Positions 12,701 through 23,300 of a stretch of DNA of 64,000 nt are shown here, in pieces (within the stretch, counting starts at the first letter, position 1; every line of letters starts with the position of its first letter). The DNA lies in the NCBI GenBank assembly GCA_030411725.1, contig MU839835.1, positions 310,001 to 374,000 on the forward strand, in the 5' to 3' direction. Both the position numbers and the translations under genes were made by a program. The DNA is from Echria macrotheca (lineage: Eukaryota; Ascomycota; Sordariomycetes; Sordariales; Schizotheciaceae). The notes below the pieces were generated by a model that ran no database searches, had not been told where the DNA came from, and worked only from the letters and a program-made list of their open reading frames with translations.

Positions 12701-13682
12701 GTCTTAGTTCCAGCATTCAAGAACTTACCAGTACTGAGCATCAGCGAAAAGATGGATTTCTTCCTTTGGAATTCCAACCGACTGCAAGATCTGCCATTGG
12801 TATTTTGCCTTGATCGTCTTGGCCGCGGCCTTGCCCTTCTTCGCGTTGAACTTGCTGACGTCTTCCTTGTTGCCTTTCGGAGCCGGTGCAGCCGCAGGTT
12901 CCTCTTCCTCCTCTTCCTTGTAGTTCTCGAAGTCACGACCGAACATCTCCACCTCCTTGACTAGCTTGTCGGCGGAGGCCTTGATAGGAAGTCCTGGTGA
13001 CCGGTCAGAATAACATCCTATGTTTGCAGTTCCTTCACCAACCTGTGCAGTGATAACCCAAGGGGAACAGGGTCCGCTTCCCCTGCATCCTGGCAAAACC
13101 GGTGTGGAATTCAACTTTTAAGCGTCAGCCTAAGTCTCAACACACCCTAACGCGGCGGTGCGCGTGACATAGAGGTCCATACTCTTGCTGAAGCTGAAGG
13201 CATGGCCAGCATGCAGACGGCCGTTCATGTACGCTAAGACACAGTTAGAAATGCGTTGCAATCCACAGGGAGAGCTCTCATACGGTATGCGATCGTGCCA
13301 AAGAACTTTGGGAACCTGTGCCCCTTCGTCAGCCATGTCCAGATGTGCCAGCGCAGCCCCTAACTCCATGCGCGCATGGAGAAAAAGTTTGCGCATCCAT
13401 CCTATATGTTCCGGGGAGTGTTCGTACTTCTCGCGCAGCTCTGCGGCCGTGATGGAGCCCAGGGGGAACTCGTCGACCGAGGGAGCGTCGACCTCGAAGA
13501 CACGCTCTTCCTCCCATTTCAACTGGTATCTCTGCGCAAAAGTCAGCCCAAAGCCCCTGATGGCCCATGGGAACAACCTTTTCAATCTCAATCAGGGTAT
13601 CTCTCTTTTCCGTCCCCTTCAACTCCTTGGTCTTGGAAATTGCTAGGCCCTCCATTGCTTTGGGCACCGACGTGTCGGCCAT
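9757..13682 (-). CDS. cytosolic leucyl-tRNA synthetase
   Basis: Class I aminoacyl-tRNA synthetase that attaches leucine to tRNA-Leu in the cytoplasm. Eleven exons on the minus strand: 13578-13682, 13428-13531, 13284-13315, 13183-13233, 13043-13114, 12729-12993, 12514-12681, 11968-12467, 10601-11915, 9991-10555 and 9757-9936, giving 1,118 residues, normal for the eukaryotic cytosolic enzyme. The HIGH motif is HAGH (about residues 88-91, after AYPYMNGRL). The editing (CP1) domain shows TLRPETMYGQ, and the KMSKS loop is GEKMSKSTGN near residue 750. An acidic/alanine-rich insertion (EEEEEEPAAAPAPKG) sits between the HIGH region and the connective domain. Six introns fall in the first 300 codons and exon 3 is only 32 nt. 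The start chosen (MADTSVP) is the first methionine compatible with family length; in-frame upstream codons look like leader. The gene is divergent from the small gene at 14072. Confidence 0.95.
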
Positions 13683-14071
13683 GGTGTTTCGATTTCGTTT
13701 GACGTTCTGGGGGTTCGAAGTCGAAGCGCCACGCTCGTCCCTGGGTATATCTAGGCTCGCTCGAGGTGAATCCGGGGGAATTGACTCATTCGCAGGCCGT
13801 TCGTTACAGCCGAATTCCGCAGCCAAATGTTTTGAGTCAGAGTCGAATTTTTGGCTGCTGGGAGCGGGAGTGCCATGGAGGGGTACGCGGGGTCGACGCT
13901 ATGCAGGTGGCACTTGGGGCGACCCCACACCATTAAACCCCTGTCGGGCGGTGAGAGCTGGTGGCGCGTGCCGTCCCTTCAGCCACGCGGGCCCGACTCA
14001 TTAGCGCGACTCATCACGAGCTTCTTTTCACGTTCTGCCACTTCGGACGAAGACCCCATCTCGACCCAACA
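13683..14071. promoter_or_regulatory. shared divergent promoter region
   Basis: The 389 bases between the LeuRS start (minus) and the start of the 135-residue protein gene (plus) must hold both promoters. No TATA box or recognised operator stands out. The call rests on gene arrangement only. Confidence 0.4.
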
Positions 14072-14580
14072 ATGCTACCCACGCTGATGCGCCGGATGGC
14101 GCAAGCCGCCAAAACCCAGATTACAACGCAAGCGACCCCATCAAAACTGAAGAAGGTCTGGCCGCCCGACTTTTCGAAGCTGTCGCCGCAAGAACAGCTC
14201 CGGTTCGAGAAGAGGTACAAGAGGAGGTTAAGGCACATTGCTCAGCGGCCGACATGGACAAAGATGGTCAAGCTTGCCCAGTATTTTACGATATCATGTA
14301 CGGCGCGAATACCTATCTCTTCTGGCCAGCAATTGACGAGTACCAGTTGTCCTGGTGTATAGTGTTTTGTTCATGGATTGGAGGAACGAGAAGCAACCCT
14401 TTGATGACGTATGTGATATCCTCTGCTGTCAAGTTTCTGCCATCTAATTGCTCTATGCAGGTGAGGAGAGCTGTTTGGGGCTTCTTTGGACTCGAGTACC
14501 ACCCATACCCGAAGCCAGAGGAGAAGAAGCCCGAGGAAAAGAAGCCTGAGTCACGAAACAGGTCAGAAACGTGGAAATGA
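14072..14580 (+). CDS. conserved small membrane protein, probably mitochondrial
   Basis: Function not recognised. Three exons (14072-14297, 14347-14408, 14461-14580) give 135 residues. The N-terminus is basic and free of acidic residues for about 25 positions (MLPTLMRRMAQAAKTQ), like a mitochondrial targeting sequence. A positively charged helix follows (RFEKRYKRRLRH), then one short hydrophobic segment (about residues 68-87, with core FVLVYSVLFM), then a soluble tail ending in a charged repeat (PEEKKPEEKKPE). Splicing is supported by the way the three parts join into one continuous amphipathic/hydrophobic protein. Two further in-frame methionines at residues 6 and 9 are possible starts. A role as a small inner-membrane assembly or structural factor is a guess from topology alone. 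Confidence 0.68.
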
Positions 14581-14795
14581 CCTGGTTGAACCAGCCTCAA
14601 GATCATCCTGTTACTCCCCTCTTGTAAATATTCCTCGATATTGGAGTCATGGCGTTGGAATACCCGGAATTGGTGTGTGGTCGGTCACGCCGATATATGC
14701 GCTCGTAAGCTGTTCCGTGTCGGAAAGATAGTCGAGCCGTCCGCCAAAGTCCACTCTTGCGTGACATGAACTCCCATCAACGTTGGATGCGATTC

Positions 14796-15409
14796 TCATC
14801 GACCGTGCCAGACGAAGTTCCCACCCATGCCCAGTCCGGCTCCTAGGCCGCCGCTTCGTCCCTCATTAACTGGCCGCTTTGCAACTGTGCCCTGAGCCTT
14901 GACCGCCGCCACAATCTTGTCGGTGTTTGTCTCGATGACCACGCCGCCCACGATCATCTCGCCCAATGTGGCATGGAGAGTCTCAAAGTTGAAAATCAGG
15001 TCCAGCTCACAGACGTTCTCGAACAGCCGATCGAGGGCCTCAACGTATACCTGGATAAGGTCGATCAGTGCGAGCGGCGATTCGGTCGACGTCGAGATGA
15101 TGATGAAGTAGAGCGTCGCGTAGTTACGGTAGGTAACGAGGGAGGGCACATCGTTGTGCGGCTCCGATGCCGACTGCGAGGTTCCGGATGCCGCAAGGAG
15201 GGGAGGCAAGGGCAGGAAATTGCATGAGCCGCGCGGACGGTTGGAGACGAGGGTGAAGATCTCGGAGATCAGCCGCTGCTGGATACTGGTGTCCTGCGAC
15301 GATGTCAGCACTGTGACTCAGGCGCAGGCTGGAGCCAGACCAGCTGCGTGTAGAACTTGGTGAGCCGGGGCTGGCCTTGGCCGTTGAAGACCAGAAATGC
15401 GTTGATCAT
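14796..15409 (-). CDS. APS3: AP-3 adaptor complex sigma subunit
   Basis: Small (sigma) chain of the AP-3 adaptor, which sorts cargo from late Golgi/endosome to the vacuole by the ALP route. Two exons, 15341-15409 and 14796-15293, give 188 residues. The longin-like fold starts with MINAFLVFNGQGQPRL, and the core has YRNYATLYFII and LDLIFNFETLH, the sigma signature. The internal segment RGSCNFLPLPPLL and a C-terminal glycine-rich tail (GLGAGLGMGGNF) make it longer than AP-1/AP-2 sigma chains and point to sigma-3. The intron donor is GTCTGG, a weak match to consensus, but the join restores the conserved QLDTSIQQ. Divergent from frataxin. Confidence 0.93.
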
Positions 15410-15848
15410 GGTGTTTGCGGGTCGTCAGTCATGCTTGAGGAAGATGCGACTGCGGGCGCGAAACGGAGAACCTTGCTGGCGGTGTTTGCCCAAGATGGCG
15501 GGGCAGGATGACGCGCAGCTTTGAAATAACAAGATACTTCCATTCTGCTGCTGCCTTAGGCGTAGAGAGAGTACCCCGCTAACCCACTAGCGCGCTTCTG
15601 GAACGCGAGACCTCGGAGCTGCAGTGGGGTGTTCTTTGAGCTTCGGATCACCAAAGAGCTCCATAGCTACCGCTCTGAGCCAGCAATTGACTTTGGCATC
15701 TCAAATCTCCTCGACGCCATTGGGGCGGTCTCTCCGTCATCTCCGATATCTATTCACCACCTCGTGGGTCAGCCTGCGATATATTTCCTAGTTCTCACCT
15801 GACGAACTCCCATCTGGTCTTGCCGAGCTCCACTCAATCGGATCCAGA
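15410..15848. promoter_or_regulatory. shared divergent promoter region of the AP-3 sigma and frataxin genes
   Basis: 439 bases between two divergently oriented starts. No reading frame of interest and no clear TATA box. The assignment comes from gene orientation. Confidence 0.4.
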
Positions 15849-16506
15849 ATGGCCCGTACAAGCATGGCCAAGGTCGCCCGGATGGCCTTCCGCGGCCTTC
15901 AGAACTCTCGCCAGACCGGTGTCTTCTCCGTTGCGCGCGCCAAACCCGCCATTGCACTTCCCAAGCTTGCGGGTTTCGTCTCTTCTTCGCGAGGAATCAC
16001 CACTTCCCCTGGTCGCAATGGCATCACTCCCGATGACAAGCCCTCCAAGCAGTATGTCGAGACGCCCGAAGTGGTGCGCACTCCGGCGGTCATAACAGAC
16101 GCGGAGTACCATGCGGCGGCCGATGCCTTCATGGAGCGCCTGATGAACCATCTCGAGGAGCTGGAGCAGACGACGGAGGACATGGACGTCGAGTACAGCG
16201 TATGACTTATTTCCCGCCGATATTCTATATACTGACTGCCAACAGAGCGGCGTTCTCAACATCCGCTTTGGGCCGGAGATTGGCACCTACGTCGTCAACA
16301 AGCAGCCGCCGAACAAGCAGATTTGGCTCTCATCCCCCAAGTCGGGCCCCAAGCGCTACGACTACGTCATTTTTGGTGATGGTCAACAGGACAAGCAGGA
16401 CACCGCGGTTGGCGAGTGGCTGTACCTGAGAGACAACAGCACCATGGCGGACCTACTTCGTGAGGAGCTCGGAATCGATCTTCGCATGTCGGTTGGTGAC
16501 TACTGA
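15849..16506 (+). CDS. YFH1: frataxin, mitochondrial iron-sulfur assembly factor
   Basis: Mitochondrial matrix protein that activates the cysteine desulfurase complex in Fe-S cluster assembly and binds iron. Two exons, 15849-16199 and 16246-16506, give 203 residues. The first ~55 residues are basic and rich in serine and alanine with arginines (a targeting presequence). The mature domain begins with the acidic helix (ITDAEYHAAADAFMERLMNHLEELEQ), followed by DMDVEYSSGVLNIRFG, the TYVVNKQPPNKQIWLSSP sheet and a DYV strand, ending in helix TMADLLREELGIDL. These are the diagnostic frataxin blocks, including the invariant asparagine, glutamine and tryptophan of the beta sheet. The join at the intron gives YSSGVLN as in relatives. 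Confidence 0.96.
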
Positions 16507-16851
16507 GAAGCTTGTTCTGAACGGCCCTGAAAATTTGGCGAGCGTTTTTGATGGGAGTCTGGGGGAAGAGTGTAACAACAACATGTACATTAAGTCCTAC
16601 TACAATGGACAAAAGGAGATTCCCAGGGGAACCGGGTGCTCGGAAAAATCATAGGAGTTTAAGTCAGTCTAGACTCAGAATTACTTTGCCAGGCGACCCC
16701 TTCCCGTTACCTCGTGATACGGGTTGAGACCAGTGTTTGACGACGCTCAGTTGGGCAGCAAGATACTACAACTCCATCTTCAACATCCTGATACTTCGAA
16801 ACCACTATTCTAAACCTGTTCCCGAGGTTACGTCGCCATAATAGTCAATCG
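16507..16851. other. intergenic region between convergent frataxin and tetraspanin genes
   Basis: 345 bases with the 3' ends of two convergent genes. Nothing else was seen. Confidence 0.5.
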
Positions 16852-17744
16852 CTACCTCAACCCACTGTATCCCGATACCGCCCGTCCCTCCCCATTGGGC
16901 TCGTCCTCGACCGGTCCCAGCAACGGCCGAACCCTCTCTTCATCATCTGCCGCTGTCTCGTCTCGTCTCCCCACAAACCTCTCCACCACTTTCCAAAGTG
17001 TACTCTCCCTCACCCTATCGCCAAACTTATTTATCAAGATCCACCCCACAATCTGCAACACCGCAACGCCAATCGCAACACCAAAGTCCCACCATGCCGT
17101 GCTGGCCATGGCCTCCCGCCACGGCACCCGACACGCCAGCGTGCGCCCGTACCTCGCCGCGCACGTCGCCGGTCCCGACCCCGGAGCTCCAGGCTGACCC
17201 CTCGGAAAAGGCCAGGCCATGTCCTTGACGGACCGGAAACCGCAGCAGCCCAGGGCATCCTGGATGGCGCGGATGGCCTCGGAGTCGTGCTCGGTCCAGA
17301 ATTTCTTCCACTTTGTTTCCAGGAGACAGTCACGCACGGGAGAGGGGATAGCGTCGGAGGCAAGGAGCGTGGCGAGGACGGTGGTGAAGACCAGCTGGGC
17401 GGATTGGAGGAGGAGGGGGGTCAATTGGCCGAGGAGGTTACGGGTGGGGGATTTCGCGATGCTGCGGCAGATGGATGGGAGGGCGGCGGTGAGGATGGCG
17501 CCGAGGATGGGGAGGGCGATGGTTAGGGACAGTACGGCGGTGGGGATGGGGAGGGAGAGGCGGGTGGCTGTGACGAGTTGGCAGCTGGTGACAGAGTTAG
17601 CTTCGTGATGGGGGAATGGAGGGATGGCTTACATGGCGATGATCATAAGGCCGACGAACAGCTGCAGCAGATTTAGATCATGATCAGGCCTGACTTCTTG
17701 GTTAGGTTACGAACCACAGTGTACAACGGTATCCAGAGCGACAT
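16852..17744 (-). CDS. tetraspanin-family membrane protein
   Basis: Four-span membrane protein of the fungal tetraspanin group. Three exons (17715-17744, 17633-17661, 16852-17584) give 263 residues. Hydrophobic spans lie at the N-terminus (LFVGLMIIA), around PIPTAVLSLTIALPILGAI, around LVFTTVLATLLA, and near residue 205 (GVAIGVAVLQIVGWILI). The large extracellular loop between spans 3 and 4 carries the tetraspanin hallmark CCG (ALGCCGFRSV) and further cysteines (TCAARYGRTLACR). The C-terminal cytoplasmic tail is charged (RRDETAADDEERVRPLL). The first two exons are tiny (30 and 29 nt), but together they complete span 1, and the second intron has a perfect GCTAAC branch site. It looks closer to the Tsp3 type than to the appressorial Pls1 type, judged only from its tail and loop. 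Confidence 0.85.
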
Positions 17745-18614
17745 CTTGGCGGTTGGTGATGGCTCGAACGGGGAGGAATAACTTGGACTTCAAGATGTTC
17801 TGGTGTAGAGAGGGAACGAAGGCCAGCACAAGGATCAGGAAAGTGAACAGACCAATTTATACAAGCCCAGCCTTCTTCAACTCACCAGTCATGACGATAC
17901 CAGACAAGCGATAGGTTCTCATCGACAGATGCACTGAGGCCTACAAGTCCCAAACCTCAAGCTGTGATTTGCTGGCGAGCTGCCACAGAATGCGGGAGAA
18001 GGCTTGACAAACTGCATTGTCAACTCAAATGAGGTATGTTTTGCTCAAATGAGGAGGCATACGAGTACTTCGTGACCAAAGAATACTCGGCACTGCTGAG
18101 TAGCTTAGGATCAATGCGGCCAGCCTGCTCCATGGCTTTACGGTGCGGGCTCATCATCTAGCACTGCTACAGATGAACCGGGAGCCAAACCACCGGATAA
18201 TCCTGCCAGTGTTGTCTAGAAGAACGAACTTGATTTCTCTCAACAAATGAACTGGAGCATCAGGGCCTCCCGCATACTGCTTTATCTCGGGGCCTTCGAC
18301 GACTCGGGAGTTCGAGGATAAGGCAATGCTGTTGACTTGGCCCCTTTACAGACGCTGGACGGGGAACTTCTCTGTTTTCTGTGTAGCATAGGTAACTTCA
18401 CAGTCCCCGCCGTCGGCGAAATAGATCGATCATGTCGCTTGTGAAGGTAGGAGATCCTCGATCCCCAGATACGTGGAGCACTCCATGCAGTACCCGTACG
18501 GCGCCGGCCTTATCTGTAGATCTTGTGATACGGATCATATAGCCTGGAATGAGTCCAGCAAGACAAAGTCGCAAAAAAATGATCCAGACTAGAATCAGCC
18601 TGCGCCATATGAAC
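17745..18614. other. gene-poor region upstream of the tetraspanin gene
   Basis: The promoter of the tetraspanin gene plus about 700 bases without a supportable coding region. Reading frames here are short and have no family features. Confidence 0.5.
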
Positions 18615-18621
18615 AAAAAAA
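18615..18621 (-). terminator. RNA polymerase III T-run terminator of tRNA-Trp
   Basis: Seven consecutive T on the minus strand, starting 15 bases after the discriminator base of the tRNA-Trp gene. That is the normal form and distance of a Pol III terminator and supports a functional tRNA gene. Confidence 0.75.
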
Positions 18622-18635
18622 TGACTTTGAGGTAT

Positions 18636-18762
18636 TGAACCCCACCCGATTTGAACGGATAACCTTTCGATCTGGAGTCGAACGCGCTACCCTATGGAAT
18701 TGTTAGTCCGATGAATGCATTGCTGCAAGAGAACGGTGCTACTCACGTTGCGCCAGGGGTCC
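18636..18762 (-). tRNA. tRNA-Trp (CCA) interrupted by an intron-like insert in the D-loop
   Basis: On the minus strand, a complete tRNA-Trp cloverleaf of 72 nt appears once bases 18692-18746 are removed. The acceptor stem GGACCCC pairs with GGGGTTC (one G-T). The D stem GCGC/GCGC is closed by loop AACGGTA. The anticodon stem TTCGA/TCGAA is perfect with loop CTCCAGA (anticodon CCA), and the T stem ATCCG/CGGGT encloses TTCAAAT. The discriminator is A, and CCA is not encoded. There is no intron at the canonical position 37/38. The 55-nt insert begins GTGAGT, has GGACTAACA 9-17 bases before its end, and ends ATAG: a textbook fungal spliceosomal intron. It interrupts the A-box half of the internal promoter after TGGCGCAAC. 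A T7 run lies just downstream. It could be an active gene with a non-canonical intron, or a pseudogene; the perfect stems argue against the latter. Confidence 0.85.
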
Positions 18763-20397
18763 TAGTCCTGTTGTTGGAACATTGGGCTGCTATGCGGGCT
18801 TTTAGCCAGAGCTGTCCGACCTCCACCTCTGCGGGTGCCGATGGAGGCGTGACGGCATATGGGGCGGGGGAACTGCTCGGCCCGTGAAGCATACGGCATC
18901 TCACTCCTCCGACGTGCTTGGTGAATTGACAAGAAGCTCGAATGCCCGTCCTGATGACATTTACAAGCAAACAGAATATCACGCCTGAATCCAAGAGCAA
19001 CAGCACACAAGAACATCCCGACTGGCCACACAGTGCAGGGGTGCTGCGCTGGAAAAGGGGCCCGAAAAGGGGCTCTGGTGGAAAGAGGGGTTTCCTGGTT
19101 TCCGCCAAACTCAGAACCCGGAGAGCACACGTTTCGGCACCATCAGGCTCCCGTCATGCCGACCCGTCTTCAGCATCACAATGCTCGTTTATTATCCTGC
19201 TGGAACCCATCGGGAGTCTTCAATTGAGTGTCGCCAAGCACGGCGAGCCCCAGAAGTGGCGGCGGTTGAGGGGTTGGCGAGCGGGTGGCAGCGCCATGGA
19301 TATGGGGCACACAGCTGCTGCAGCGAGACGGCTGCATATTAATCAAGTGGCTGCAGCACCAGGCCGACCTCCGTCCTGCGTCGTGGTTCTTCAGCTCACT
19401 GGACGGCACACAGAAACTGGTTGGTGGTGGTCCAGTCGGCATCGAGAGCGTGCAGAGAAGGGCCCGCGCACGGATGGTCCGGCCAACTATCGTGGGCTTC
19501 GTCTTGATATCTCCGAAGGGGCCTGAGCGCTTCGAACCCCTCTGGAAGTCTTCGTCGGCTTCGAGGGGGCAATTGAGTGGTATAAACGTGAATGATGCGC
19601 ATTTTGCGTGTGTAGGCTTCCCAGTGGCGCCAGCTTCAGCGCGTGCAAAGTGAGACAGCACATCGTGATGCCAAGAAAAAGAAAGACTCCAAATCCCGTC
19701 GCAGCAAACAGAACCCGGGAGGTTTGGCTGTAAGCACGGACCAGCCAATCTGAAGATTGGCAGAGCTGGGAATCGGCCGCAAGCTCATCACAAACATCTC
19801 TGCCGAACTTCAGCTTTGTACAAAATCAAGGACGGTGGATGTTTCCTGTCGATTGCCGTCTCCAGAACCGGCCAGCCCCGACTCGTCGAGTTTCTGAAGC
19901 GCGCCTCCGTCCCTGTTCGACGCGAGACCCTTGCCCTCCCAATTTTTTTTCCGCTCCAACCTCGTGCGGCGCAACCACATTCAGAGGCTGGTCAGCTTGA
20001 TGAGAGAAGAGAATTGCCTTTGCTGTACGTACTGCTGCATCCACGCCCACGCCCTCGCCTGCTTGCGCGGCCGTTGCGAGTCATCGGCCATCGGTGTTTC
20101 TATATCTAACAGTGCGATAGCAAGCAGCTCCCCTGCGGGTACCCGAACAGACCCACGTCGAGCTTCCTCGGATTAGACGACCGACAACGCGTCCCCTTTC
20201 ACCTCGGGCACATCCGCGGCGCTCATGAATCCCGAAAGCACAGGCCGTAGCAAATCATAGCGCTGTCTCTGCAGCTGGGGTCGGAGGTCGAGAGGGAGCT
20301 AGCTTCCCACGAGCTTCGATTGGAGTGCGCCGTCGCCAGGAACCCCCCATCGCCGAGCGATTCCCCCGACACCAGTGGTTGATGCATTCGAGGCAAA
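18763..20397. other. gene-poor region and long leader of the DOCK gene
   Basis: 1.6 kb without a supportable gene. The longest frames (for example 19176-19748 minus) have no hydrophobic, repeat or family pattern. The part from about 19800 to 20397 is likely promoter and 5' leader of the DOCK-family gene and contains short upstream ATGs. Confidence 0.45.
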
Positions 20398-23300
20398 ATG
20401 CCCTGGCAACCCTTGCCTCGCATCGCATTCGCCGTTGCGACATATCCCTTCACCGCGTCCAGCCCTGCCGATCTCCCGCTCGAGCTCGGCGATGAGCTCT
20501 ACATAATCGAGGAGACGCCCGATGGCAATTGGCTCCGCGGATATCTGGTCGCGCCGCCTAGCTTGCTTGCCGGCCTCACCAGCATCAAAGGCCAGACCCT
20601 CGAGGCCCGCGTGTTCAGTGGAATCTTCCCCCGCAGCTGTGTCGAAGTGCGCGAGGTCCTGGGCGAGTCAGACAGCGATGGCGACAGCGATGATGGCGTC
20701 CAGACCGAACCTCCACAGCTAGGAAGCGACTCAGCTAAGAGCGGACTCGCGGAGAAGAAGAAGCGGAAGGACAAGCTCAAGGGGCCGGAAATATCCATTG
20801 TTGCGCTGGGTGACGCAAAGGTTCAAAGGAAAGGCGGGAGGGATTCGACATTGGCAAATGGAACCCACGGCCGGCTGTCCGTGCCTATCAAGCGAGCTCC
20901 GAACGAGCCCCGTCCCCCGGCCCCGGTGCCGATGCTCAAGATCGGCGATGAGACGCCGACCTCAGCTTCCGAGCCACTGATCGACGAAATCGCGTCATGC
21001 CTGCGGGAGTGGCACTCCACCAACCTCCACGAGCTGTTGCTATCAAGACAGTACGGCACACTCGACACACTTTCGCAGCTCATAACGACGCTCAATTTCT
21101 CAAGACAACAGTTTCTGCACGATGTCCTCACGACATGGGAATACAAAAACCTGCGGGAAAAGACGGTCTGGGACTTGGTCCGGGTGAACAAGCTATGTGG
21201 AGGAGAAGTCATCGTCCGGGATCCCCATGAGCGTGGCCGCGTCCTTACCGGAGACGACTCTGTGGTAGAGATAACAAGGCTGCAGTCTATTATGAGCCTG
21301 CTGGACGAGCCCCCAACTACCACGACCGAGCTGGCCTCCTTACACCACCTCTTGGTGGATATCAAAGGTTTTGCTGGCGCATCCACCGAGGCAACGACGT
21401 TGGTCATATATCTGGCTACCAAGTCTGCAGGCGGCGCATTGACGCCTCTGTCTGAGAGCTACATCGTCGAAGTGCCTGCGGGTGGACAAATGGGACACCT
21501 GGCGCGGAATATGCAGATGCGTACGCTGTTCTCGGACCTCTCTTCTGCCGATATTGGCGATGCGCCGTCGGTCGACATGGAACTCTTCCTCGTCGTCAAG
21601 ATCCGTGCCCCGCAGCACATCACGGCCCCCGTGAAACCAAGCTCTCGCTCCGGAGCCATGTCACAGGGTCTGGCGCAATTCACCAAGGATTCTTCGAAGC
21701 CGCCGCTATCCTCGGGCAACAAATCAGTGCGTAGGAGCTTGATGTGGGCCGGGAAGAGCACTAGATCGGCATTTTCAAGAGGGAATCCGAAGCTCGATGC
21801 GCTCTCGGAGCAGCCGGACGAGTCGCCGCAAACGGGAGTAGGCGAGAGCCGAGATGGACCGCCGCCCAGCACGGCCAACTCCAGAGGACGGGGCTCCGTG
21901 GATATCCAACCGCTGCAGACCACGGCCGAGAGGACAGTCGGAGTCGGCGTTCTGAAGCTTAATTCGGTCATGAAGCAAGACGAGGAGGTCGAGCATGTGA
22001 TCGGCATCTGGGCTCCTTCGGCGAGATCGACTTCTGACCGACACGACGGTGATGAGTGGGATCCGATAATACGCGACCTTTTCGACAGCAAGACTGGCCA
22101 TTACGAGAAGTCCAGGCGAGCGGAACGTCTCCAGGTCCATCTCAGGGCGTTTAACAACCCCGATGCGGATGCTCTCATCAAAGCCACTCCCACTGTACTG
22201 TCTGGAATATCCAAAACCAACAAGATTGGCTTCTCAGGCGCACCGACAAAGCCACGGTCAGATATTTACGTGACGATTGACGAGGCCATCATGAACCGAC
22301 ATACGCTACTTTCGCGATATGGCGGCAGCGCAACGGCCCTCCCGAGTAGCGTTCACGGGAGCAACCTGCAGCTTACCGTCGAGGTGCGGAAGACGTCGGG
22401 TGAGAAGATCGAGAACTGCATCTTCCCCTCATCGAATAACGAGGGTCTTACCACGTTCAGAACTGTTGCGACGGAGAATGGGGAGCAGTGGAGGCAGACC
22501 ATCAAGCTCGTCCTTGCGCCACAAGACGTGCATGTAGCCCATGTCGTCATGTACCTTGCCGATGCGCCAAATCCACCGTTTGCACTCGCATATATGCCGT
22601 TGTGGGAGCAACAGGCTTTTATCCGCGACGGATCGCACGGTCTTCTGCTCTATAAGCTGGACGAGAACACGGTGTCGCCTCAGCCAGGACCACAGGGCAA
22701 GGGTGGATACCTCAGCCTGCCGTTCACCTCTAAGGGCAAGGATGAGCATCAAACAGAGGTAACCGGTCCCTTTGCCATGATACGCGCGGAAACCTACCTG
22801 TGCAGCACTCGGTTTTCCCAGAACAGGGTGGTACTAGGACTCGTCGGCTGGAAGGAGTACCCCCGCGACCAGATACCCACTCTGCTGAAAGAGTTCATCT
22901 TCGTCGCCGAGATCGAGGTAGTCAAGCTCCTAAACGATGTCTTGGACGCCTTGTTTGGCATCCTTGTCGAGTATACTGGAAATGATGATTACGAGGACCT
23001 CGTCTTCACCGCGCTGGTCCGAGTGCTGGATATCGTGCATGACAGGAGATTCAACCTCGCCCCGCTTGTGGACCAGTATGCCGAGAGCAAGTTCAACTAC
23101 CCGTTCGCGACACCGTGTCTTGTTAGATCGTTTACGCGACTATTGTCGAAACCCACGGAGCCTGAGACATCTAGGAAACTACGTGCCACCTTCAAGGTCG
23201 CACGGCATATTCTCAAGTTCATCACGCACGCTCGGGGCCAACAAAAAGCAAAGGAGGCTGGGATCGGTATCACAAGCTCCAATCCCGGCTTCACTCGTCA

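Noticed and set aside
13683..13826. In-frame upstream extension of LeuRS
   Set aside because: The extra 48 residues have no targeting or family features and precede a well-placed ATG at the family start; judged to be 5' leader.
18743..19748. Several 100-190 codon frames on both strands around and beyond the tRNA
   Set aside because: They overlap each other, one starts inside the tRNA gene, and none shows protein-like periodicity.
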